Both the position numbers and the translations under genes were made by a program. The notes beneath the pieces are model-generated. The model ran no database searches, had not been told where the DNA came from, and was given only the letters and a program-made list of their open reading frames with translations. A DNA stretch of 57,597 nucleotides from Prosthecobacter debontii (GTDB lineage: Bacteria > Verrucomicrobiota > Verrucomicrobiia > Chthoniobacterales > Chthoniobacteraceae), in assembly GCA_945861385.1 (NCBI GenBank), contig CAMAUI010000011.1, positions 1-57,597 on the forward strand, given 5' to 3'. Below are positions 1-8,005 of the stretch, piece by piece. Position 1 is the stretch's first letter, and each line of letters opens with the position of its first letter.

Positions 1-1404
1 GTAAACGATGGTCTGCTCGGTCGGATGCACTGCCGTCGCCGTGGAGTTCCAGGCTGGCGTAGCGGGTGCATTGCGGCGCGCGATTTCCACGCCGTTCACG
101 TAGGCCACGAAACCGTCGTCGTATTTGGCCTTGAGCGTCAGCGTCTGGATCTGCGTCACGTCGGCGACGGAGAATGGGATGCGCGCGTAAGCCGACGCGT
201 TGATCCCGGACATCGCCGCCTTGATGTCCGTCCCGATGAGCGACTGCAATCCACCGCCGTTGCTGCCTCCGATCGGGATCGAGCGCACCAACAGCCCGCC
301 TTTGCCCGTATCACCGAGGAGTTTGAATCCCGCATCCCAGGTGCTCCAGCTTCCCTGCTTCGCAAATGCCTCGCCGGCGGAGCCGCCACCGCCCTCGTAA
401 ATCATGACGCGGATCTCGTAGTCGCCAGCGTTGGAGAATGTGTACGCGCCAATGGTGTCCGAAGCGCCGCGTCCCCCATCATAACTGCATACCGTAATCC
501 ATGTGGTCGCCCCGACCGCGCGCACTTGAAGTTGAAAACCGTCGTCGCTGTTGACTCCAAACGTCCACGCCCCCGCGGCCGGAATGGTCATGATCCCGGT
601 CGCCTCGACGACGTAGTTGTCCCTTGCCCCGTTCACCCAGGAAGGATTGCTATCGGGGGAGTAGTGTCCGCCTCCCCCGCTATCCATATAGTTCACGACA
701 GGACGCGTCTCGGCGAACGCCTGCGTCTGCATCGAGGGAGTGGCGATGACCGCATTTGCGGTGGCGATGTTGCCGACGCCCACATTCGCGAGATAAGTGC
801 GGAGAGCGAACCCCGGCACGGTGCTCTCGAAGCCCACGCCATTGAGCCCGGCCGTCCAGTTCACATCGGAAAACCCCGCCGTCGTCCACGTTGTCCCGAG
901 CGTCCCGTTCGAGGGCACGAATGCACGCGCCGGAGCATTCGCAGCGACCAGCGAAGTCACCTGCACGGTCTGCCCGAGCCCGTATGATTTGTCCTCGAAC
1001 TGCGGGGGAAAAGTCGGGGCAAATTCCGATGTCACCACGCCTTCCAGGTTGCGCAGCGCGAGGTACTCACCGGAGGCGCTCAGGGAGAAATTCGTATGCA
1101 GATTCGCCCCCGGGACCCGCCGGTCCTTGCCCGACGCAAACACCACCATGAACTGCCCCGCCCCGATCGTCACCGAGGGGAAGACCCACTTGTTGTCATC
1201 GCCCGAATTATCGGTCAGCGCCCATCCGGCGAGGTTGACCGGGGATGTGCCGTCATTGTGCAGTTCTATCCAGTCGGAGTAACTGTTGTCCTCATCCTTC
1301 AAACCCGTTTTGTTGCTGGCGACGAATTCGGAGATGACAACAGCACCGTGGCTCATTGCCGCGACAAGCAGCAGGGAGAGAAGCAGGACGAATCGAGGAT
1401 ACAT
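1..1404 (-). CDS. Secreted lamin-tail-domain protein with PA14-like region (3' end outside window)
   Basis: The frame is open from the ATG at 1402-1404 down to base 1, so the C-terminus is missing and at least 468 residues are present. It begins with a signal peptide (MYPRFVLLLSLLLVAAMSHG). A lamin-tail domain follows at about residues 22-140, with the typical pattern VVISEFVASN, YSDWIELHN, LAGWALTD and a 'S-G-E-Y-L-A-L-R' strand. At about 215-330 a PA14/GLEYA-like module is suggested by WTFGVNSDDGFQLQV and YEIRVMIYEGGGG. In verrucomicrobia such proteins are often large secreted proteins that continue into a CotH-kinase-like domain; whether this one does cannot be seen. Cell-surface or extracellular role inferred. 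Confidence 0.75.
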   Translation of the reverse strand, partial: MYPRFVLLLSLLLVAAMSHGAVVISEFVASNKTGLKDEDNSYSDWIELHNDGTSPVNLAGWALTDNSGDDNKWVFPSVTIGAGQFMVVFASGKDRRVPGANLHTNFSLSASGEYLALRNLEGVVTSEFAPTFPPQFEDKSYGLGQTVQVTSLVAANAPARAFVPSNGTLGTTWTTAGFSDVNWTAGLNGVGFESTVPGFALRTYLANVGVGNIATANAVIATPSMQTQAFAETRPVVNYMDSGGGGHYSPDSNPSWVNGARDNYVVEATGIMTIPAAGAWTFGVNSDDGFQLQVRAVGATTWITVCSYDGGRGASDTIGAYTFSNAGDYEIRVMIYEGGGGSAGEAFAKQGSWSTWDAGFKLLGDTGKGGLLVRSIPIGGSNGGGLQSLIGTDIKAAMSGINASAYARIPFSVADVTQIQTLTLKAKYDDGFVAYVNGVEIARRNAPATPAWNSTATAVHPTEQTIVY

Positions 1405-1609
1405 TTTAAGCGAAATACGCAAGGCAGGGATACTGTCCAGAGGTAATACCAATGTCTGTTGAATGTTTGGCCATTAGATTTTTCGGGTTTTGCGTGTCCA
1501 GCCCCGTCCTGGACGCTTGTGAATTCCGGATCGGAGCCGTGGATGGGATGATTCCCCCACAGGTCAATGGGGATGGCGTGGGTTGCACCATCATTCTGGG
1601 TGTGAAGTC

Positions 1610-3457
1610 TCAGGGAAAACGAGCGCGGAGTTCCTTCAGCATGCGCGGGACGTATTCCTGATAGCGCCCGTGCGGTGACGGGCCTTTCTCGGGGAGTGTC
1701 TTGAGCGCGGGAGCGCAGGGTGCGGCTTTTGGGCCGAGGGCATCCACCGCGTTCAGGGCCGCGAGGGCGGTGAAGACATCATTTTTCGACCAGTCTGCAT
1801 GCGCGATGAGCACTTCGAGGGCGGTGGAAATATCGGACTCGGGGGCAAATTGCGCCAGCGCCTGGGCGGCAGGGATGCGCACGCAAGGCGAGCGATCCTT
1901 CAGCGCGCCAAGTAATTCGGCGCGCGACTCCGCCACGGCCTTCTGCCCGCGCATGTGGATGCCGAGCACGGCCCAATGGCGCACCGCGGGGTCGGGATCG
2001 GCGAGCGCTTTGTGCAGGGCGGGGACTGCGGCAACATCGAGCATTGATGCGCTCTCCGCCGTCTCGATGATGCGGGCGAAGGGGTAATTTTCACCGTGGC
2101 CGAAGTCATACGGCGAACTGCCATGCGAGCGGGCGAAGCGTTCACCCTCGGGGATGAAGCCGACATCGCGGATCGTGGCGGCGTGGGTCTGTTGAGCGTT
2201 GCGCAGCCTGGCCTTGATCTCCGCGTGATCGGCGGAAGCGGCGAGGTTTTTCACTTCGTCGGGGTCGCTCTGCAGATCGTAGAGTTCCTCGGGCGGCTTG
2301 GGTTTCCAAAACGCATCCTGCTCGGCGTTGAGTTTGCCATCCAGATGCAGCCGCTCCCAGACGCGCGTGGTCGGCGTCTTCCACATATAGTTGAGGTGCT
2401 GCCCGTAGATCAGATGCGGGAGATAGTTGCGGACATAGACGTAGCGCCCGTCGGTGACGCTGCGGACAAGGTCGAGGCGCTCATCCATTCGCCCGCGGAA
2501 GCCGTGGAGAAAAGGCTGGGGCGGTTTTTGAAACCGGCCGAGAAACGCGCGGCCTTGCATCCACGCCGGCGGTTCGATCCCTGCGAGGCTGAGGACGGTC
2601 GGCGCAAAATCCACGAGACTCACCAACTGCGCCGACTCACCGCCGGCCTTGTATCCGGGCGGGCGGAGCGCCTTGAACTTCTCCGGGATATGGATCACGA
2701 GCGGGATTTGGAGCCCGGAGTTGTAAGGCCAGCGCTTGCTCCGCGGCATTCCCGAGCCGTGGTCGGCGAAGTAAAAAACAATCGTGTCTTCGGCCAGTCC
2801 GGCCTCCTCCAATTCCTTCAGGCAGCGTCCCGCGTCGGCGTCCGCCGCCGTGACGCCGTCGTGATAAACCGCCCAATCCTGACGCACCTCGGGCGCATCC
2901 GGATGATACGCGGGCACCCGCGCCTTCGCGGGATCGTGGCCCGGCGCACGGGAGCGCCCGTGCAACCGGCTCTCGTGGCTTTTTGTCGAATTGAAGACGG
3001 CGAAAAATGGCGTGTCTGCGGGCCGGTTTTTCCAATGCGCCTTGGATGAGGATTCGTTCCAGACCCTGCCGGGCGCGGCGAGATTGTAATCCTCCTTTGC
3101 GTTGTTCGTGCAGTAGTAGCCCGCGTCGCGGAGAAGCTGCGGGAACATCTGTTTTCCCGCAGGAAACGGCACCATGCTGCGCATCTGCTCCGCGCCGGTG
3201 GAGGTCGCATACAGGCCGGTGATGAGAGTGGTGCGGGCTGGTGCGCAAACGGGCGCGCAGGACCATGCGCGTTTGTAGATCATCCCTCGCGCAGCGAGCC
3301 TGTCCACATTCGGCGTGGTGGCGCAGGTGTCGCCGTAGCAGCCCATGTGCGGCCCGTGATCCTCGCTCGTGATCCAGAGGATGTTGGGTCGCGCCACGCC
3401 ATCCGCACCCAGGAGATGGGAACCCAGCAGCGCGATTGCGGCGGGGAGGAATTTCAT
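1610..3457 (-). CDS. Secreted sulfatase (Cys-type, alkaline phosphatase superfamily) with HEAT-like C-terminus
   Basis: Predicted exported enzyme of 615 residues hydrolysing sulfate esters or sulfamates, probably of algal or animal polysaccharides. After a signal peptide comes PNILWITSEDHGPHMGCYG (metal-binding N-terminus). The sulfatase signature C71-A-P-A-R follows; C71 is the residue that must be converted to formylglycine. Further typical elements are DTIVFYFADHGSGMP and a YDLQSDPDEVKNLA region. Residues of about 465-600 look like HEAT/armadillo-type helical repeats (DPDPAVRHWAVLGIHMRG, KDRSPCVRIPAAQALAQF), a common extension in PVC sulfatases. The organisation is closest to the heparan N-sulfatase/arylsulfatase A group. 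It lies 19 bp after a CE6-type esterase gene on the same strand and divergent from two FGE-like genes, which suggests a shared polysaccharide-related role. Confidence 0.9.
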   Translation of the reverse strand: MKFLPAAIALLGSHLLGADGVARPNILWITSEDHGPHMGCYGDTCATTPNVDRLAARGMIYKRAWSCAPVCAPARTTLITGLYATSTGAEQMRSMVPFPAGKQMFPQLLRDAGYYCTNNAKEDYNLAAPGRVWNESSSKAHWKNRPADTPFFAVFNSTKSHESRLHGRSRAPGHDPAKARVPAYHPDAPEVRQDWAVYHDGVTAADADAGRCLKELEEAGLAEDTIVFYFADHGSGMPRSKRWPYNSGLQIPLVIHIPEKFKALRPPGYKAGGESAQLVSLVDFAPTVLSLAGIEPPAWMQGRAFLGRFQKPPQPFLHGFRGRMDERLDLVRSVTDGRYVYVRNYLPHLIYGQHLNYMWKTPTTRVWERLHLDGKLNAEQDAFWKPKPPEELYDLQSDPDEVKNLAASADHAEIKARLRNAQQTHAATIRDVGFIPEGERFARSHGSSPYDFGHGENYPFARIIETAESASMLDVAAVPALHKALADPDPAVRHWAVLGIHMRGQKAVAESRAELLGALKDRSPCVRIPAAQALAQFAPESDISTALEVLIAHADWSKNDVFTALAALNAVDALGPKAAPCAPALKTLPEKGPSPHGRYQEYVPRMLKELRARFP

Positions 3458-3476
3458 GAGGCGGACGGACGGAGCC

Positions 3477-4169
3477 TCATGGCTTGGCAGTTCGGACGAC
3501 CGGTTTCGCGAGCGACTCCACCGACTTCGCCGCGAAACGCCGACCGAGTTCCAGAAAGCCTTCCTTCGTGCAGTGCAAGTCGTTGTTCGTGCCGTTCAAA
3601 TCGTCCGTGTCCACCATCAATCCGCGGTGATCTTCCTTCGCCACTTTTTCATGGATCGCCCGGACTGCATCCCAGTGTTGCGAGCCGTTGAGGTGATCGC
3701 TGATGCGAGCAATGAGGACGGCGGTGTCGGGATGCTTGAGGTCGTCGCGCACGCGTTTGATCACGCCTTGCAAGGCTTCCGTATAAGCGCCTGAGAGTCC
3801 GGCTTTGGCGTCGCGCTCCCCCTGCAGCCAGATGAAGACCACGGTGTCCGGGGTCTTCTCCCCGACCGCCTTTTTCACCTGCGACATGAGTACATCGTAA
3901 AGGCCGCCGCTCTTCGGGTTTTTGGGATCCTTCCACCACTGGCTGATCGCCGTGCCCGACACGGCGTAGCGAACCACGATCACCTCGTCTTTTGGGTAGG
4001 CTGCCTTGACCGCAGGGGTGAAGGTATCGTCGGGATTGAGACCGGCCATGTTCGACTGGCCTGAGAGCACAAAGAGCCGGACTTTGGCCGTCTCCGCCGC
4101 GAACGAAATGCCGCGATGAAAACAAAGGAGGGTTGCAACCAGGATGATGATGAAGCGGTGAATTGTCAT
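3477..4169 (-). CDS. Sialate O-acetylesterase-type carbohydrate esterase (CE6/SASA family)
   Basis: A 230-residue secreted esterase. The N-terminal hydrophobic stretch (FIIILVATLLCFHRGISFA) is a signal peptide, followed at once by FVLSGQSNMAG, the family's nucleophile motif with Ser39. The family's C-terminal Asp-x-x-His appears as DLHCTKEGF. The family removes acetyl groups from sialic acids or from xylan and other polysaccharides; the substrate cannot be read here. It is the first gene of a two-gene minus-strand unit with the sulfatase (19 bp gap). Deacetylation followed by desulfation of one glycan is a plausible but unproven link. Confidence 0.88.
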   Translation of the reverse strand: MTIHRFIIILVATLLCFHRGISFAAETAKVRLFVLSGQSNMAGLNPDDTFTPAVKAAYPKDEVIVVRYAVSGTAISQWWKDPKNPKSGGLYDVLMSQVKKAVGEKTPDTVVFIWLQGERDAKAGLSGAYTEALQGVIKRVRDDLKHPDTAVLIARISDHLNGSQHWDAVRAIHEKVAKEDHRGLMVDTDDLNGTNNDLHCTKEGFLELGRRFAAKSVESLAKPVVRTAKP

Positions 4170-4313
4170 GGATCAGGTGGATTGGAAGTGGTGACGAAAC
4201 AGGGGAATCATCCGCTTGGCAACCCCGGCAGACGGCGATTCGTCCCCCGGAGCGGCCCGCCTTTTTCCACACCGTGCTTTCCCAATCGCGATGTCGTGCG
4301 TTATTCCTCCGGC

Positions 4314-5282
4314 ATGAAATTGCTCGCCATCATTGCCCTGCCAGCATCGCTGCTCGCGGTTGACCCGACACCGCCGGAGGGGATGACGTATATTCCCGCC
4401 GGGAAATTTTTCATGGGGAGCGAGGATGGGCCGGACGATGAACGCCCGGTGCGGGAGGTGGCGATCCGCGGTTTTTTCATGGATAAAATGGAGGTGACCA
4501 ATGAGCAGTGGGCGCTGTTTGTGAAGGCGGCCAATTACGTGACGGTGGCGGAGCGGCCGCTCAGTTCCAAAGACATCCCGGGGCTGCTGCCGGAGTTCGT
4601 GGGGAAGGGAGTCTCGGTGTGCTTTCGCCCGCCGGCGGGGGGCGGGAAGGTGGCGGATTACCGTCATTTCTGGGCACCGGTCATCGGCGCGGACTGGCGG
4701 CATCCGGATGGGCCCGCGTCGGATTTGAAAGGCAGGGAAAAGCATCCCGTGGTGCATGTCTGCTGGGATGATGCGGTGGCCTACGCAAAGTGGGCGGGCA
4801 AACGGCTGCCCACGGAAGCTGAGTGGGAGTTCGCGGCGCGTGGTGGAAAGGAAAAGGCGCGCTTTGCATGGGGAAATGAATTCACGCCGGGCGGAAAATG
4901 GATGGCTAATACGTGGCAGGGAAAATTCCCGGCGGAGAACACAGGCGAGGATGGCTACAAGACGACGGCGCCGGTGGGCACGTATCAGCCAAATGCCTTC
5001 GGGCTTTTCGACATGGCGGGCAACGTGGCGGAGTGGTGCGCGGACTGGTATCTGCCCGGGTACTACGCAAAGGCCCCTGCCGCGAATCCCCCGGGCCCCG
5101 ACACGAGCTATGATCCTGACGAGCCGGGTGCGATGAAGCGCGTGACGCGCGGCGGCTCCTGGCTCTGCCACGAGAGCTACAACCGCAATTATCGCCCGGC
5201 GACGCGCATGAAGACGTCGCCCGACACTGCGCTGCAGGACACGGGTTTCCGCTGCGTGAAAGACGTGGAGGCGGCGAAGTAG
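4314..5282 (+). CDS. FGE/SUMF1-family protein, one of the two copper-binding cysteines replaced
   Basis: Start chosen at the ATG at 4314, giving 322 residues with a signal peptide (MKLLAIIALPASLLA); longer readings add unrelated sequence. Family hallmarks are MTYIPAGKFFMGSEDG, MDKMEVTNEQWALFV, HPVVHVCWDDAVAYAKWAGKRLPTEAEWE and MAGNVAEWCADWY. In true formylglycine-generating enzymes the C-terminal segment carries two cysteines five residues apart that bind Cu(I). Here it reads RGGSWLCHESYNRNYRPATR: C285 is present but the second position is N290. It may therefore not oxidise sulfatases, or it belongs to the wider group using this C-type-lectin-like fold for other jobs. First gene of a compact operon, 3 bp before the next gene. 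Confidence 0.88.
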   Translation: MKLLAIIALPASLLAVDPTPPEGMTYIPAGKFFMGSEDGPDDERPVREVAIRGFFMDKMEVTNEQWALFVKAANYVTVAERPLSSKDIPGLLPEFVGKGVSVCFRPPAGGGKVADYRHFWAPVIGADWRHPDGPASDLKGREKHPVVHVCWDDAVAYAKWAGKRLPTEAEWEFAARGGKEKARFAWGNEFTPGGKWMANTWQGKFPAENTGEDGYKTTAPVGTYQPNAFGLFDMAGNVAEWCADWYLPGYYAKAPAANPPGPDTSYDPDEPGAMKRVTRGGSWLCHESYNRNYRPATRMKTSPDTALQDTGFRCVKDVEAAK

Positions 5283-5285
5283 CGC

Positions 5286-6332
5286 ATGACCGAGGACTTG
5301 CAGACTGCGCGCTCGGCGCGGCGGATCGGATGGATTTTCGCGGCAGTGATTTTCGCGGCGGTGGCCTTGGTGGCGATGTGGATGCTGCCCGAGGCCCTGC
5401 GAATCAAACGATCGCGCGACCAGCGCACGGCAGCCGCGCTCACGGGCACCGAGATGGCGCTGGTGGCAAGTGAATCGTTCCGCGGATTCACGATGGGTGC
5501 GAATGACGGGGAACCCGACGAGCGTCCGCTGCACGATGTCAAGGTGAGCACTTTCTGGATGGATCGCACGGAGGTGACGAACGCGCAGTTCGGGCGATTC
5601 GTGAAGGCGACCGGCTACGTGACCACGGCGGAACGCCCGCCGGACGGGCGACTGCCCGGCTCGTGGTGTGTGCGCATTCCACCCGATGCCAAGGCCGACG
5701 TGCGCCGCCCGTGGGCGAAGTGGGTGCCGGCCGCAAGCTGGCTGCATCCCGATGGGCCGGGATCAGGCATCGAAGGCCGGGAAAATTTCCCCGTGGTCCA
5801 CGTGAGCCACGACGATGCCATCGCATACGCAAAGTGGGCGGGAAAACGGCTGCCAACCGAGTCGGAGTGGGAGTACGCCGTGCGCGGCGGCAATGAGCTG
5901 ACGCGCTATCCGTGGGGGCCGGAGCGTTCGCCCTCCGGACGCTGGCCGGCGAATGTGTGGCAGGGGATTTTTCCGGAGAAGGACGAGGCGCTCGACGGCT
6001 TCGCGGGGCTTGCTCCCACGGGCAGCTTCGCGGCGAATGCGTATGACCTGCAGGACCTCGCCGGGAATGTCGCTGAGTGGTGCGCGGACTGGTACATGCA
6101 CGACGCCTACGCGCAGCTCCGGCCTGTCACGGACAGGGCCGCGCACAAGAATCCGCAAGGCCCGGAGGTGAGCGCTGATCCCGCTGAGCCGGGCGTATGG
6201 AAGCGCGTGGTGCGCGGCGGTTCGTGGATCAGCGCGGGGACGGAATACCGTTGCGCGGCGCGCGGGAAGGAAGCGCCGCAATTCACTGCGCAGTGGATCG
6301 GATTCCGATGCGTGAAGGATCAGGAAAAGTGA
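5286..6332 (+). CDS. FGE/SUMF1-family paralogue with N-terminal membrane anchor, no catalytic cysteine pair
   Basis: A 348-residue protein clearly related to the preceding gene (FWMDRTEVTNAQFGRFVKATGYVTTAERPPDG, FPVVHVSHDDAIAYAKWAGKRLPTESEWEYAVRGG, LAGNVAEWCADWYMHDAY, shown here in part). Instead of a signal peptide it has one membrane segment at about residues 14-34 (GWIFAAVIFAAVALVAMWML), so the FGE-like domain probably sits outside the membrane as an anchored protein. The catalytic segment is RGGSWISAGTEYRCAARG: both FGE cysteine positions are lost. Formylglycine formation is unlikely on known biochemistry; a binding or structural role is inferred. It follows its paralogue by 3 bp and precedes the STT3-like gene by 2 bp. 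Confidence 0.85.
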   Translation: MTEDLQTARSARRIGWIFAAVIFAAVALVAMWMLPEALRIKRSRDQRTAAALTGTEMALVASESFRGFTMGANDGEPDERPLHDVKVSTFWMDRTEVTNAQFGRFVKATGYVTTAERPPDGRLPGSWCVRIPPDAKADVRRPWAKWVPAASWLHPDGPGSGIEGRENFPVVHVSHDDAIAYAKWAGKRLPTESEWEYAVRGGNELTRYPWGPERSPSGRWPANVWQGIFPEKDEALDGFAGLAPTGSFAANAYDLQDLAGNVAEWCADWYMHDAYAQLRPVTDRAAHKNPQGPEVSADPAEPGVWKRVVRGGSWISAGTEYRCAARGKEAPQFTAQWIGFRCVKDQEK

Positions 6333-6334
6333 GC

Positions 6335-8005
6335 ATGCAGACGGCAATACGCATACTCTCCCCGCTCGTGCTGCTCGTGCTGCTCGCGCTCACTTTCCGC
6401 GCACGCCTGCACAACGCGGCGGAGGTGCGCCACGCGGACGGCAGCATCCATTTCATCGAAGGCGACTGCTACTCTCGCATGACCCGCGCAAAAATGGTGG
6501 GCGAGGGGCGGTGGCTGATCCGGCATCATGATTTCGAAAACTGGCCCCAGGGCACGACGCCACACACGACGGCGCCGATGGACTGGCTGATCGTCGGGCT
6601 GGAGCGCGTGATGCGCTTTGCATCGCCGCGCGAACAATCGCTGGATCTTGCCGGCGCAATCGTGTCGCCGCTGCTCGGCGTGCTGACCGCGGCGTGGCTG
6701 TGGGCGTGGGCGGGTTTGCTGCGCCTGCCGTACCGCGCCCTGATGGTCCTGTTCTTCGCGCTGAGCCCGATCCTCGTCCACGGCACGCTGCTTGGCCGGC
6801 CGGACCACCAGTCGCTTCTCATCCTGCTGCTCGCGGTGGCGGTCTGCTCCGAGCTTGCGCTCGGCGATCTCGGCACTCCAGCGCGGCTCGCGAAGCGATG
6901 GGCGGTCACAGCCGGTTGCGCGTGGGGTCTCGCGCTGTGGGTCTCGCTCTACGAGCCCGCCGTGTTTTTTGCCGGCGCGGTCGGGCGGCACGTGATTTTC
7001 AACCGCACGGCGCTTTTCGCCCGCGCGGTCCGCGGCCGGTGGATCGCGCTCGCGGCCATCCTGCTCATCGCGCTGCTGCTGGATGGGTGGCGGCTCTCGC
7101 TGCCGGACAGGACGCTGAAAACCTTTTTCACCGCATGGAGCAGCGCGATCGGCGAGTTGAAGCATCTCGATTTTAAGGTCGGTGTCTGGCACTGGTTCGG
7201 CGTGCTGTGGCTCACGGCGGCTCCCTCGTTGTGGTTCGCGGGTCGCATGGATCGCCGCGCGCGCGGCCTGCTCCTGCTCGTGGCCGTGATGCTGGCGCTC
7301 ACGACCTGGCAGGTTCGCTGGGGTTACTTCCTCGCGCTCGCAATCGCAGTGTCACTTCCGTGGCAGCTCGGCGTGCTCCGGCGCCCCGCACTCGGCTGGG
7401 CGCTCGGCCCGCTCGCGATGCTGCCTTTTGCATGGGCGTGGTCCGCGATCCTGTTGCCTGGCGACGAAATCCGCGAACGCCGCGCGATCAACTCCGCCAT
7501 GCAGGACGAGCTGCGGAATCTCTCCGCCTTGATCAAGGGGCCGTTCCTCGCGCCGTGGTGGCTCTCGCCGCAGATCGCGTACTGGTCCGGCCAGCCTGGC
7601 ATCGCGGGCACGAGCCACCAGAGCCTCGCGGGCATCGTGGACAGCGCGCGCTTTTATCTCGGCGAGGATCCCGCGGAGGCCGCGCGCATCCTGCGCGAAC
7701 ACGGCGTGCGCTACGTGGTGCTCCACGATATTCCCGTCGCCGACACCTCGCCCGCCCAGTACCCTGCGGTGAACAATGCCGCGATCATCCTCGGCGTGGA
7801 TGTGAACCCGAAGGCCCTCGGCACGAGCCTCGCCAACCATCCGAAAATCACCCCGCCATTTCTCCGGCTCGTGTCGCTCGAAGACCGCGGCCTCGTGCTG
7901 AAATTGCAACGCCGCAAGGAAGGCGGCGCGCTCGAAAAGACGACGGTGGAATTTTACGAGACCCAGATGCTCCAGCTCTACGAGGTGCTTCCTGAAAAAT
8001 TATGA
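6335..8005 (+). CDS. STT3/PglB-like GT-C membrane protein
   Basis: Start taken at the ATG at 6335, 2 bp after the previous stop, giving 556 residues. About 11 hydrophobic segments are followed by a short soluble C-terminal part. Features resembling oligosaccharyltransferase STT3/AglB/PglB are an acidic motif in the first external loop (EGDCYSRMTRAK, D44), GRPDHQSLL with D157-H158 at the place of the STT3 DHH-type motif, and PWWLSPQIAYWSGQ (W408-W409) where STT3 proteins have WWDYG. The later text GEDPAEAARILREHGVRYVVLHD resembles the start of the STT3 soluble domain. It may transfer a lipid-linked glycan or be another lipid-phosphate-sugar glycosyltransferase. It overlaps the following gene by 4 bp, so the four-gene unit is surely co-transcribed. 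Confidence 0.6.
   Translation: MQTAIRILSPLVLLVLLALTFRARLHNAAEVRHADGSIHFIEGDCYSRMTRAKMVGEGRWLIRHHDFENWPQGTTPHTTAPMDWLIVGLERVMRFASPREQSLDLAGAIVSPLLGVLTAAWLWAWAGLLRLPYRALMVLFFALSPILVHGTLLGRPDHQSLLILLLAVAVCSELALGDLGTPARLAKRWAVTAGCAWGLALWVSLYEPAVFFAGAVGRHVIFNRTALFARAVRGRWIALAAILLIALLLDGWRLSLPDRTLKTFFTAWSSAIGELKHLDFKVGVWHWFGVLWLTAAPSLWFAGRMDRRARGLLLLVAVMLALTTWQVRWGYFLALAIAVSLPWQLGVLRRPALGWALGPLAMLPFAWAWSAILLPGDEIRERRAINSAMQDELRNLSALIKGPFLAPWWLSPQIAYWSGQPGIAGTSHQSLAGIVDSARFYLGEDPAEAARILREHGVRYVVLHDIPVADTSPAQYPAVNNAAIILGVDVNPKALGTSLANHPKITPPFLRLVSLEDRGLVLKLQRRKEGGALEKTTVEFYETQMLQLYEVLPEKL

Noticed and set aside
1406-1594. Small minus-strand gene before the lamin-tail gene
   Set aside because: 62 codons without recognisable motif or codon character; more likely the leader of the lamin-tail gene.
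4173-5747. A 524-codon minus-strand frame over the FGE-like genes
   Set aside because: Arg/His-rich text without family motifs, fully antisense to two clear FGE-like genes.
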